DNA from: Viola odorata
Taxonomy: Eukaryota; Streptophyta; Magnoliopsida; Malpighiales; Violaceae
NCBI GenBank assembly: GCA_963691705.1
Contig: OY829545.1
Span: forward strand, 27,949,475 to 28,013,474
Length of the DNA stretch: 64,000 nt
Reading direction: 5' to 3'
Below are positions 41,117 through 51,768 of the stretch, piece after piece. Numbering within the stretch: position 1 is the first letter of the stretch; each line of letters begins with the position of its first letter. The notes beneath the pieces were generated by a model. That model had not been told where the DNA came from. It did not search any database and saw only the letters and a list, made by a program, of their open reading frames with translations. The position numbers and the translations under genes were made by a program.

Positions 41117-44100
41117 TCAAGCTCTTCTGTCACCTCTTCTTCCAGTTCCAAGAAGTTTGGCTTTGATTGAAATCAACTGAGCCACAACCTCATCCATTCT
41201 CATCCTTTCCCCTGGACTTTCAACAGAACAAGCAACTCCAATCTTAAATATTGGAACCAGCAACTCTTCTATCCTTTGAGTATTGCTTGTCGTGCTTCTT
41301 TGGTTTCGAACCATGTTCGTACTTGTCTCTTCTATTTCCTGATGAAGAACAGGATCCAAAATTCTTGTAACTTGTTCGGGCAAAAAGGATTGGACAAAGT
41401 TGTGCAGGTTTAAGCCATCAGTGAACATGTCATCCACAGGTCTCTTTCCTGTAAACATTTCCAGCAGAAGAATACCATAGCTATACACATCACCACATAT
41501 TGCCACCTCATTCCCCATTCCATACTCTGCCATGTATCCATAGAAGAGGCACTTGTTAGATACTTTTATGTGCATAAATTTATGAGATATGTAAGTAAGT
41601 ATGGACAAAGATTACCTGGAGGAGCATAGCCAACTGTTCCTCTTACTCCTATCGAACTTGATTGATTGCCATTAGACTCGTCGGGTGCTTCTAGAAGGAA
41701 TCTAGCCAATCCAAAATCACCTACATGCACTGTCATATCTTCATCAAGAAGTATATTGCTCGGTTTGAGATCACAGTGAACAATAGGTGTTTCATTTTGA
41801 TGATGGAGATAATCAAGGACATATGCAACATCAATCACGATATGTAATCTCTGAAGAAGATTTGCGCGAATAGGATGATGATGCAGCCACTCCTCAAGGC
41901 TTCCGTTGACCATGAACTCATAGACCAAAGCCCTGAAGTCATTTCCTTGAAAATCAATACTTGAGCAAACAGTTAGCACCCTTACAAGATTTCGATGCCT
42001 GATGTTCTTCAGAGCTTCACATTCGGCTTTAAAACTCTTGAAAGCACCAAAGCGCATAAGGTTCAACACCTTAACTGCAACTAAAGTTCTTCCCGCGTCA
42101 AGTGTTCCCTTGTACACCGACCCAAAACTACCCTCACCAATCAAATTAGCTGAGGAGAATCCTTCAGTAGCCTCATACAAATTGTGATAGGATAATTGCA
42201 TAATTGTGTTGGCTTGATTATTCAAGACTGGTGTTTTTTTCCTTTTTAGGAGCCACAAAGAAAACAACACAGACATGAGTCCTAAAATCCCAGCAGCAAT
42301 GCCAATTACTAATTTTATCCTTGTCCTCAATCCCTTCTCCTTTGGCATATTAGCACTGCATATAGGCAACTGGAATTCAGATATCCCTCCACAAAGTTTA
42401 CTATTTCCTACAACAGAAGTAGCACTCGCATTATGGAAGATGCCACCTATAGGCAAACTGCCTTCCAAATAATTGAAGGATAGGTTTAAATATTGCAGCG
42501 CGTTGAGATGAGGTAAAAAATCTGGTATTTCTCCTGAAAATCTGTTACGAGACAAATCCAAATGTTCAAGAGCCTTCAGTGAATTCAAGGAGGTGGGAAT
42601 AGAGCCTTCAAATAAGTTGTGGTGTAAATCTAAGCCTTGAAGGCTTATGCAGCTACTCAAAGTGCTAGGAATCACACCTGACAACATGTTACTAGAAAGA
42701 TTCAAGTATCCTAATTGTTTCATGTTTCCAATTTCCAAGGGAATGACACCACTCAAACGGTTATCAAACAAGTAAAGTCCTAAGGATAATGATGGTAAGC
42801 CAATAACTTGTGAGGGTATGAAGCCGGTGAGATTGTTTTGGGATAAATCTAAGAGTAACAAATTTTGGCACTTTCCTAAGCTTGAAGGAATACTACCACC
42901 AAGATCATTTCTACTTATTCTGAGATGAATTAACTGGGTTATATTTCCAAGAGATGGTGGAATATTTCCCGAGAACATATTACGAAACAAGTACAAGATT
43001 TTTAATTTTTGAAGCTTCCCAATAGTGGAGGGAATGATACCTGAAAGTTGGTTATCGTTCACCACAAATACTTCCAAATTGATGAGATTACCGATTTCAA
43101 ACGAAATACTCCCTTGTATTTGATTACCCGATAGGTAAAACTGCTGAAGCATAGTAGACAAGTTGCCAATTGTTTGTGGTAATACCCCTCCGAATGAATT
43201 GTTACCTATGATCAACACCTCTAAGATTGTGGCATTTAAGAAAGAGGTGAGGAAACTCAAGTCATTTGCTTCTCCACTACCAAGATTGTTGATGGGGATA
43301 CTAAAAATCCGAAGCTTCTGAACCGTATGGAGATAGGGCACCCCTCCTGTAAGTTGGTTTCCTCCTAATTGAAGATATGCTATGTTTGACGAGTTAGATA
43401 AGGAAGTTGGAATGGGACCAGAAATTCGATTGAAGCTGATGGAGAAATATGTGATATTTGGAAGAGAGATGAATGAGTCCGGGCTAAGATTACCTGAGAG
43501 ATCATTTAATCCAAAGTCTAATCCAGTGATAGAAGAAAGATTAAAAATGGAGATAGGGATAGTACCTGATAGCCTGTTTGAAAAAAGATACAAGATATGA
43601 ATACTGGACAATTGGCCCAAAGAATCAGGTATGCTCCCAACCAAAAGATTTTGACCAAGGTCCAGTGTCTCAAGATGTGATAAGTTCCCAAGAGAATGAG
43701 GGATGGTTTCTGTTAGATAATTGAGTCGTAATTTAACAAATTGAAGCTTTGACAAGGAACCAAGCGCAGGAGGAATATGTCCAACAAGCTGGTTTTTTCT
43801 TAAATCCAATTCAATAAGATTGGAGAAGCTAGATATATTGGAGGGAATTTGTCCACTTATTGTGTTATTGTTCAAGTATAGACGCTCTAACCTGTGCAGG
43901 TGGCCAATTTCTTGAGGGATTCTGTTGCTAAAGCTGTTGTTTTGGAGGTCTAATACTCTCAAGAAGCTCAAATTTCCGACGTAGGGTGAGATTGTCCCTG
44001 CCAATTTTGAGGAAGTCAGGTCAAGTCTGGTGACCCTTTGGTGCCTACGGCCGCACCTCACACCGTACCATTGGCAGAAATGGATGGAAGTGTTCCACGA

Positions 44101-44307
44101 GGTCAAGACAGCAAAAGGGTCGCTGGTGATTTTGGACTTGAATTGAAGCAAGGCTTGGTGGTCAGTCTCATTACTCTTACGACCACTAATGGCTGTAGCT
44201 GCTGCTGCAGAGGACGTGGTTGGGCAGAGTTGGAGCAGAGGAATTGTGATAAGAAGCAATATGGGAAAAGAAGGGAATAAGGGAATGAAGGGTATGAGGT
44301 TCCGCAT
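41117..44307 (-). CDS. LRR receptor-like kinase, subfamily XII type (FLS2/EFR/Xa21-like), non-RD
   Basis: Two exons, 44307-41616 and 41526-41117, joined at ..GYAPP|EYG with a 89-bp intron; 1033 residues. A signal peptide occupies about 1-35 (hydrophobic ..ILLLITIPLLQLCP), then the LRRNT region (..HQALLQFKSKITSDP.., paired Cys), about 21-22 LRRs of the LxLxxNxLxGxIP type, a juxtamembrane Cys pair, a membrane helix at about 660-685 and Ser/Thr kinase from about 720. The kinase has GEGSFGSVYKG, VAVKVL, HCDLKPSN (Cys replaces Arg of HRD: non-RD), DFG and the APP|EYG activation segment. Non-RD LRR kinases of this group are pattern-recognition receptors at the plasma membrane. The two-exon structure with the intron in the kinase domain is typical of the subfamily. 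The ligand cannot be inferred. No lesion is seen. Confidence 0.92.
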
Positions 44308-45395
44308 CCTTTTTAAGGAAGATGCGTATAAAAGTGGTTAATGGTTTTAGAATTTGATGAACAATGGTTGGTTTGAGAATTGAGATGAGATCCATCCCTC
44401 ACCAGCTTCCAACTTATAGGTAACAAGAGTCAAGAAGACTGACTGACTGACCCAAGTCTTCTCAAAATCTAATTGGCTAGAGCTTTTTAATTCTTTTCCA
44501 ACCACAAGCGTATGTTTCGAACAAAGTTTCTTGATCAGGCAAAAAATATTGAACAATATCATCCACGGGTTTTTAAAAACTATAAAAAAGATTATAAGTT
44601 TTAAAATTAATGAAAGTCTATTTTGCCATTTTTTCGCTTAACAAAAAAATTACAGTGGAAAAGTTGCCAAGAGACTTCTTTTTTCTTTTCTTTTTTTAAT
44701 TTAATAGATTAATAGAAGAAGGCCTCTCATTTTTTAGATTTTTTGTTTTTTAATTAGTGTCACTTTGTGAGTAAATAAAATAACGAAGATTATTTAAAAT
44801 TTAAAATAGTTGAAATAACGAAGAAGGCATAATTTTTCCTATATTTCTAAATTTTTTCTCTTAATGAATAGTGCTTCATACTGTGCAGTGGAAATATTGG
44901 TCTACTTTTTATTTATTTATTTTTATTTAGATTTTCACCAATTGTAATGTGCTCCATAACCTCTTCTCTCTCATTTTTGTGGTTGAAAAAATTCATTTAG
45001 TATTAAAATTTAGACTTTATGATATTATAACAAAGAATATGTAAGAAAAATTAAGGGATTTTTAAATAGTTATGGAGTTCTTCGTGTAACTTTTCTTACA
45101 TATTTTATAACTTTATAAAAAGTATAAAATTGAAACAAAAGTTTTGGAATCTTATAAAAAAAATACAAAATCCTTATAAAGTTAGGAAATGTAAAATACG
45201 GATTCCTTAAAAAGTTATAGATGGTGGCTAAATTAATTATTCACATTTTATAAATAGTTCTTATCGTAATTTTTTCAAATACTTTAGTTATATTAAATTA
45301 TATTTTTGAAATTTGATTCTATTAGAGCAATTTAATAATTCTAATTTTGATTTTTTGATGGTTTTATTATTAGTATGTTTTTATTTTCTATTGGT
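44308..45395. other. AT-rich upstream DNA of the LRR kinase
   Basis: Presumed promoter region; no clear TATA or known box pattern stands out. Very AT-rich beyond 44570. Confidence 0.4.
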
Positions 45396-45479
45396 TTAAA
45401 TTAGACCGACTCTTTGAACAAATCGAGTCAAACCCGAGCCAATTTTCGATAAACCCTCTAAAATATAATTAATAACATC

Positions 45480-45620
45480 CAATGCCTCTCTCTGCCTTAT
45501 CCAGAAATCATTGCATTCCATGTACCCTATCCCTACAGACCTGAAGCGTGTATACATATGTATCAAACAATCAGCGACAAAAACATCCCACTGGAAACCC
45601 AGCAACGTATCTTTTCCCAC
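45480..45620 (-). pseudogene. PPR-like fragment
   Basis: The minus strand encodes LLGFQWDVFVADCLIHMYTR, which matches the repeated phrase G-x-x-x-DVFVxNxLIxMYxK of pentatricopeptide-repeat proteins. Only about one repeat is present and the following residues do not continue the pattern, so this is a small remnant. Confidence 0.45.
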
Positions 45621-45683
45621 CTACTAGATTGTAATATATAAATTGAAAAGAAAAAAGAAAAAAAGAGAGGTGGAAGACCGACT

Positions 45684-45890
45684 AGGGGTGTAAAAAAACC
45701 GGATTGAACCGGAAACCGAATTGGAACCGGAGTATTTTGCACCGAATCGGACCGAACTGAAAAGTTTCGGTTCAGTCCGGTTCTACTCGTAGAAGAACCG
45801 GAAATTTCCGGTTCTGTCCGGTTCTACTCCTACCAAAATCCGTAAACCGAACCGTAGAACCGGTAGAACTGGTAGAACCGGAAAATAAAT
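45684..45890. mobile_element. hAT-like terminus rich in GAACCGG sub-repeats
   Basis: It begins CTAGGGGTGTAAAAAAACCG and is followed by many short direct and inverted copies of GAACCGG / CCGGTTC. A TAGGGGTG end with sub-terminal repeats is typical of non-autonomous hAT elements. No matching right end is seen, so it is truncated or the partner is diverged. Confidence 0.45.
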
Positions 45891-45993
45891 ATATATATAT
45901 GTATATATATATATATGCAATCATATAACATAAGTTATGCTTTGCTTCAGTGGCAAGACGTTTGCTTCCTTTTCAAGGGGAAGGGGTTAGAGC

Positions 45994-47249
45994 TAGGGGT
46001 GAGCGTTCGAATTTCGGATCGGAATCCGACAAGTTCGGATCGGATTTTTTCGGATTCGGATTTTTTCGGATCGGATTTTTTCGGATTTTTTCACAGGGAA
46101 TCCGAAACCAATCCGACACTTTCGGTTTCGGATCGCTTCGGTCGGATTTTTCAGATTTTTCGAATTTTCGATCGTAATTGTAAATTTGTAATTCTATCTC
46201 ACATTTTCAAAAATTATGCTAACTTTTAAAATAAAGCTTGTCTGTCTCACTAGGTTTGTATTGGATTTGAGGATTAATGAGCTTTAAAGCTCGAGTTTAG
46301 TAATTTGTCACCGATAACGAAGTTGACGAAACATTTAATCGGGATGGTAATCGCGGATTCGATACCTGTAAAATAAAACGAATGAAGTTAGTACACGATT
46401 TTAATTAAAAGGGCTTGGGCCGCAACCCATTTCTTTTATTTTTCCACTCATGGGCCGCAACCCATTTTTCCTTCTTTCCTTTTATTCTTCTTTTCCTTCT
46501 TATTTCATTATTTCATTCCTTCCCTTTCTTCCTCAAACGCAGCCTCACTCTTCTTCCCTTTCCATTTATTCTTTTATTTTCTTTCTTTTCTGTACAACAA
46601 CAAAGACAACAAAAATCAACTCTCTTTTTCCCTTTTTTTTCTATTTTTCTCTTCTACTCTTCTTTCTTCCTTATTTATTGCGCCGCGACGGAGATGGAAA
46701 GTGATGCGGCGGTAGTCGGTGGTTTGAGAAGCGGCGATGTGGCGTAGGTGAGGTGGTGAAGCGGTGGCTGTTTTGGGTCTGGTTTAGTGCCTGTTTTGGG
46801 TCTGGTTTGGTGGCTGATTTGGGTCTGGTTTGGAGGCTGTTTTGGGTCTGGTTTGGTGGCTGTTTTGGGTCTGTTTTGGGTCTGGTTTGTGATGGGTGGA
46901 TTGTGGCTGATCGGCAAGGGAGATGGGTTTGGTGGTTGGGATGATTTTGAGGGTGAGGAGATGGGTTTGATCTGGTGTGATGGGAGATGAATTTGGTTTG
47001 CGGGTTGGGGAATGAACGGAATGGATAAAATGAATTAGAAATTAGGTTGGGATAATATTAATATTAAGCATTCGGATCGATCGGAATCCGACGGATTCCC
47101 GATAATCAGACCATCGGAATCCGAACTGATCGGATTCCGAATGCCTCCACCGAACCGGATCCGATGGGTGGTACGGATCGGATTGGATGGGTGAGTTCGG
47201 ATCGGATCAGATCGGATCGGTCGGATCCTCCGATCCGTGCTCACCCCTA
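45994..47249. mobile_element. Non-autonomous hAT element with 8-bp TSD
   Basis: 1256 bp. The TIRs are TAGGGGTGAGC at the left and GCTCACCCCTA at the right; the 8-bp target duplication GTTAGAGC occurs at 45986-45993 and 47250-47257. Sub-terminal regions are full of TCGGATCGGA/TCCGATCC repeats. The interior (about 46310-47030) is unrelated to the ends and resembles 5680-6600: the same order of 'gataatcg..attcg(g/a)tacctg', 'acacgattttaa', 'gggccgcaacccatttcttt'. No transposase. Confidence 0.9.
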
Positions 47250-47257
47250 GTTAGAGC

Positions 47258-48114
47258 CTCCCTTTCATCAAAATTCCTTTTTCCATCTTTTCCTTCTAAC
47301 TGGGCTTGGGCCGCTTAGCCGGGCCATCTGTTCCTTCTTTCTTCCTTCTAACTGGGCTGGTCCATTGTTTTATTTTGTAATTGTTTGTAAATTGTAATAG
47401 TTAGCTAATAATTTATTTAATTATTTGTAATAGCTAGCTAATATATTTTTAATTTATAATTAATTTAATGACTTTTTAAATAATATTTTAATGACATTTT
47501 ATGTGAAATTTAATATTTATATTTTATTTAATAAATTTATATATAAATTATTATATAATAGAATCAATAAATTTTATTATTAAATATATGTAATAATGAC
47601 TCCATGAAAATAAAAAATAAAATAGAAATTTACTTTCATTTTCTCAATCTTTACCATTCATACCAAATAAAAATAATTAGTCATTCAAATTTTTTTATTC
47701 TCATTTCTAGTGGTAGGATATTAAACACATTAAGAAATACTCCATAATTATCACTCCTTACCTCCATTGAATCCATTTTCATTTCTTGTGGTTTATTACG
47801 AGCAACCAAACAAGTCGTAAAAGTATCAAATGAAACATGCGTGTGAAATTGTATAAATTCATGACAAACTCTTATTATTGACAATGTGACATGTTAAAAA
47901 CTTAGCTATCTAACAATTAATAAAATTAACAATAATATTATCATTTAAAAACAATTATTATTATCATTATAATACAATCTCAATTCCAATAAACCACTCG
48001 AGAGAAAATAAATACATATTAACTCCCTATAATAAAACTAAGAAATGAAAAAAATTCTTTATTTCCTTTTGTTTTCTTTCAAAACAACGCCGTTTTGAAC
48101 CAAAACACACCATT
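47258..48114. other. AT-rich intergenic DNA left of the viral locus
   Basis: No supported gene. A short minus frame at 47681-47884 has no recognisable domain. Confidence 0.45.
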
Positions 48115-48139
48115 TTAGTGCTTAACGTATTTGACCTCA

Positions 48140-48500
48140 ACTAGAAGAAGAAGGCTAGATAATTCTTCTAGATATTTATCTATGCTTCCTTCTTCTTCTA
48201 GTTGGAATGTAATCTGGTCTATCATTCCCATATGAAAGAATGATAGAATCTTTTTAAATGGCATGTCTGTGGTGTTGAGATCTACTTGTAGTTTAAATAG
48301 ACATGCTGTTCCTGTTCCTCCTATATGTCTTGCAATTTTTCCTGCAAGTCTACAATAAGGCTTCTGTACTATCTTAACTCCTTTGAACTTCCAATTTATT
48401 TCTTCAAAATGAATACTTACTAAATTTTTCTGTGCATTGATCAGATCTTCTAAATGCCTACTTTCTATTTTCTGTTTAATAATCTCTTCTCCCTCAGGTA
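48140..48500 (-). pseudogene. Inverted duplicate of part of the viroplasmin-like ORF
   Basis: Minus-strand sequence nearly identical to plus-strand 49374-49735 (residues EGEEIIKQK..DKYLEE). It is a fragment with no start of its own. It lies at the left edge of the viral locus in opposite orientation to the larger copy. Confidence 0.88.
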
Positions 48501-48644
48501 AACAGAAGCTTTCCAACAAGAAAAGCACAGAAGCTTTCTGTTTGAGGATCTTCATCATCCTCAAACATACAGACTACTCAATTTACCCAGGTAAACAGAA
48601 GCTTTCCAACAAGAAAAGCACAGAATGAAATTAGATTTGGTACA

Positions 48645-50192
48645 ATGTACCTCACAGAATTTCCTGAGGGAGGAAACAAGAAATTTAAACCCTTTGAGGG
48701 ATTAAATATAGACAGAGAACAACAGTGCCTGTTAGATAACATATGGCATATACAGATAGCTCCAGGAGCAACACAATTCAAGGTACAATGCTTAAATACT
48801 TTAAGCATGTATTTCTCAGAGAAAAACCCCAAAATACAGAAAAAATCTTTTTCACACTATGTGATATACAGGGGGTTGAAAACAGGAGTCTTTAACAGCT
48901 TTAACACAGTTAAAAATTTTATAATGTGCCAAAACCCTATTTATGTGGGCTATCACAGTTTTAGTGAGGCTTTAGAAGAAGCTAGGGCCCAGCTAGGCCC
49001 AAATTTTTATATAGAACCTGAAACAGTAAGACCATATGCAGAAATAGCCCGAGAAAATCAGAGTCAGACAATAGCAAGATTGGAAAATAAGAACAGACAG
49101 TTAGAAGAACAGATGGTTCAGATACAACAATAAACAGCTAAACAGATAGCTTTCCTTGAACAGAAAAAGGAGGAAGCTGAAAGGCAATCCCAAGTAGTAG
49201 AAAAGCAATTCCAACAGAGTAATAATACCACCATGAACAGATTGAATACAAAATTACAACAACTAGATCAGTTCATAAAAGATAATAAACCAAAAAATAG
49301 AAGCTTTCTACAACTTAGAGCCAGGTTATTAGATATGCCAGCACAATTCACCCTAAAGCCTTTGATTGATCAATGGCCTGAGGGAGAAGAGATTATTAAA
49401 CAGAAAACAGAAAGTAGGCATTTAGAAGATCTGATCAATGCACAGAAAAATTTAGTAAGTATTCATTTTGAAGAAATAAATTGGAAGTTCAAAGGAGTTA
49501 AGATAGTACAGAAGCCTTATTGTAGACTTGCAGGAAAAATTGCAAGACATATAGGAGGAACAGGAACAACAGGTCTATTTAAACTACAAGTAGATCTCAA
49601 CACCACAGACATGCCATTTAAAAAGATTCTATCATTCTTTCATATGGGAATGATAGACCAGATTACATTCAAACTAGAAGAAGAAGGAAGCATAGATAAA
49701 TATCTAGAAGAATTTGGAGAAAGGTTCTTTCTTATTGCAGGAAACATGGCAATCAGGAAGAAAATAGAATGTTTCATTGACTCTACACTTCCTGTGGCTA
49801 GAGGCTTTGAAATTATTCCTGCAAAGAAGAGGATCTTCATCTTCTCAGCAGACAGAGAAGAAGAAAGTCTACACGATATCCATATGGGAATCTCACTATC
49901 TCCATATGACTTTCAAGAAATTGAAAATATAGAAATTTACAGAGCTGCTCAAGATCCAATGGTCTTATACACACCAGAAAATTGGAGGAGCTATCATCTC
50001 TTAGGAGAAGGATACTTCATTCAAATTTACAGTACTAGAGAGTGGAGAATGTTTCTTCCACATTCAGGAGATGGACGCCTCCTAGATGAAGAACACATAA
50101 CCAACCTAATAGCAGATCTTGAAGACCAAGAGATGACAGAAGCAGGAAACAATAGTGACGACACTATTCCAGACACACACAGAGATCTCTAG
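48645..50192 (+). pseudogene. Viroplasmin/transactivator-like protein with one in-frame stop
   Basis: A single frame of 516 codons interrupted only by TAA at 49131-49133. The first part contains a caulimovirid viroplasmin (RNase H1 N-terminal-like) domain at about residues 65-110: YVIYRGLKTGVFNSF and the aromatic/EA end of the motif. Gln/Glu-rich coiled coil follows around the stop. The second part (from about 49233) has no domain I recognise. In caulimoviruses this protein forms inclusion bodies and permits translation of polycistronic RNA. Length is close to that of known viroplasmins. It sits directly upstream of the viral promoter, its usual place at the 3' end of the circular genome. Confidence 0.75.
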
Positions 50193-50570
50193 AAGAATCA
50201 ACAAAACGTAAGCAATGACGCAATAGATCAACAGACGTCAGCCATGACGACTACAGACACAGCTGTCTAAAACAGCTGTCCACCAGCCGCCTGTCTTTTG
50301 GCAGGATGTAATTATTGTAATCACTTTACTTTTTCTACTTTAAATTAGGACCGTTTCTTTTAAAGGTTCTTTTCTTTAGCTTTATTCCTTGTCGGCCACC
50401 TGTCTTGGCCCTTAGTATCAGTTTTTTCTTTATAAGGGGACCCCCCCTTCATTTGTAAAACACGAGAAATCAATACAACGAGAGCATTTTCCTTCAATCT
50501 CTATGTCTCACTAATTTCTCTCTCTAGTTTCTAGCCTTAACAACCCCTTAGTTCCCAAGCACTAAACAGT
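50193..50570 (+). promoter_or_regulatory. Caulimovirid promoter and transcript start region
   Basis: Downstream of the viroplasmin frame lie three TGACG-type (as-1-like) motifs at 50216, 50235 (inverted) and 50245, a palindromic ACAGCTGT pair at 50260-50280, and a TATA box TATAAGG at 50431. The run GGGGACCCCCCC and a CA-rich start region follow. This matches the layout of 35S-type pararetrovirus promoters. Whether it is active is unknown. An inverted copy of the 50270-50350 part lies at 56247-56325. Confidence 0.65.
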
Positions 50571-50670
50571 AGCCCATAGATAAAAAAAAAAAAAAAGAGT
50601 CAAACCGGTGACTGTTGGTGACTGTATATCTTCAACACCAGCTTTGTTTATCCGGCCTTCGTGTTTTTAT

Positions 50671-50683
50671 TGGTAGCGGAGCT
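50671..50683 (+). other. tRNA primer-binding site, viral
   Basis: TGGTAGCGGAGCT in the leader, about 115 nt before the first ORF. Caulimovirids prime minus-strand synthesis from initiator tRNA-Met with a TGGTATCAGAGC site; this differs at two positions. The identical 12-mer occurs at the PBS position of the LTR retrotransposon at 39475-39487. Confidence 0.55.
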
Positions 50684-50797
50684 CAGACGTTTCCTTTGGG
50701 CAAATCTGACAAAAGACCGAGACAGGCGTGGTCAGGGTATCCACAGAAGGAGTAAAGCCTGCTTTAGCCACGAACCCGCTAGGGTGAGTCAGTTTTC

Positions 50798-51433
50798 TTG
50801 AAGAACTTGTTTAAAGTTCTGTTTATCATAAACTTGTGTAGAGGCTTTTATGTTTATTTTGATTTATGTTGTTATAAATTGGGCTTAATCTTTAAGGGAA
50901 CTAATGCTATAAAGCTAGAAACTATCTTAAAATCTGAAACATCTTTCAAGTATTACAAAATTGCAAATCAAAGGTTCAAACGCATCGAATACTTAGATCT
51001 AGAAGTATCAAAAGAAAAATATAGAATATCAACAGAAGGAAGTGAAATTAGTTGCAGAGTAGATAAAACCGTAGAGCACAAACTTCATAGTACAAACGCT
51101 CATTTAAACGGATTAACAGATCTAATCATAAGTCTAGGAAATCACCTAGAAACAGAAAAGGAAAGTATTAATAAACAGATCAGTAATATAACGGGGGTTA
51201 TATCAGAAAATAATAGATTTATAAAAATTATAACAGAAAATTTAGATTATATCAGAGGACAAAACGAGTATATTCTTACAGAATTTAAAAAGACTAGAAC
51301 TACAGACAAAAGACCAGAAGAGTCACAAGATATCTTAGGATTAACAAAGGCCTTGGATAGGTTAAAACTAGATAATAATCAAAGAATTAGTATTAAACCC
51401 ATAAAATATAATCATTGGTTACCCAGAAAATGA
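50798..51433 (+). CDS. Short caulimovirid ORF, coiled-coil protein
   Basis: 211 codons from the first ATG; the actual start may be further in, because the first 30 residues are hydrophobic leader-like sequence unlike the rest. The middle (about 95-160) is predicted-looking coiled coil with regular Leu/Ile spacing (NAHLNGLTDLIISLGNHLET). Small coiled-coil proteins before the large polyprotein gene, often virion-associated, are usual in badna-like viruses. The stop TGA overlaps the next ATG as ATGA at 51430-51433, the same coupling seen in badnaviruses. The frame is intact. Confidence 0.6.
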   Translation: MKNLFKVLFIINLCRGFYVYFDLCCYKLGLIFKGTNAIKLETILKSETSFKYYKIANQRFKRIEYLDLEVSKEKYRISTEGSEISCRVDKTVEHKLHSTNAHLNGLTDLIISLGNHLETEKESINKQISNITGVISENNRFIKIITENLDYIRGQNEYILTEFKKTRTTDKRPEESQDILGLTKALDRLKLDNNQRISIKPIKYNHWLPRK

Positions 51434-51768
51434 ATAACTTCACACCTTTTAGTGGATCTAGTAGAACAGTACAAGAACCAAGTAGAAGAGAAGAATCTAG
51501 AAGAAGTGTATCTTCTAGAGAAGAGGTTAACAATTCATTTTTAGGAAGAGTATTTAGTAGAGGGTCAGGCAGTAACAGTTCAGAAACAGTAGTTCAATTA
51601 GAGGAAGAAATAGATGTAGAAAGAAACTTAGAAATATATAACAATGAGCAATTAGATGCTCTAAATCCTAGAACTTTATACAGAGTAGGACCTCTAAATA
51701 TAAACACAGTACTTATTAGAAGTGATAGAGAAGAGAGTCTAAGGGTAGTAGATACCGCAGAAACAATA
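51430..51768 (+). pseudogene. N-terminal fragment of the viral polyprotein
   Basis: It starts MNNFTPFSGSSRTVQ and is basic/Ser-rich, then EEEIDVERNLEIYNNEQLDA and the beginning of the movement-protein region. It is identical, apart from one or two bases, to 54357-54645, where the frame continues. Here it breaks at 51768 and joins inverted RT sequence. Confidence 0.85.

Noticed and set aside
46675..46990. Trp/Gly-rich frame with repeated VWFGGCFGSG-type units
   Set aside because: Short GT-rich tandem repeat inside the hAT element; no known protein.
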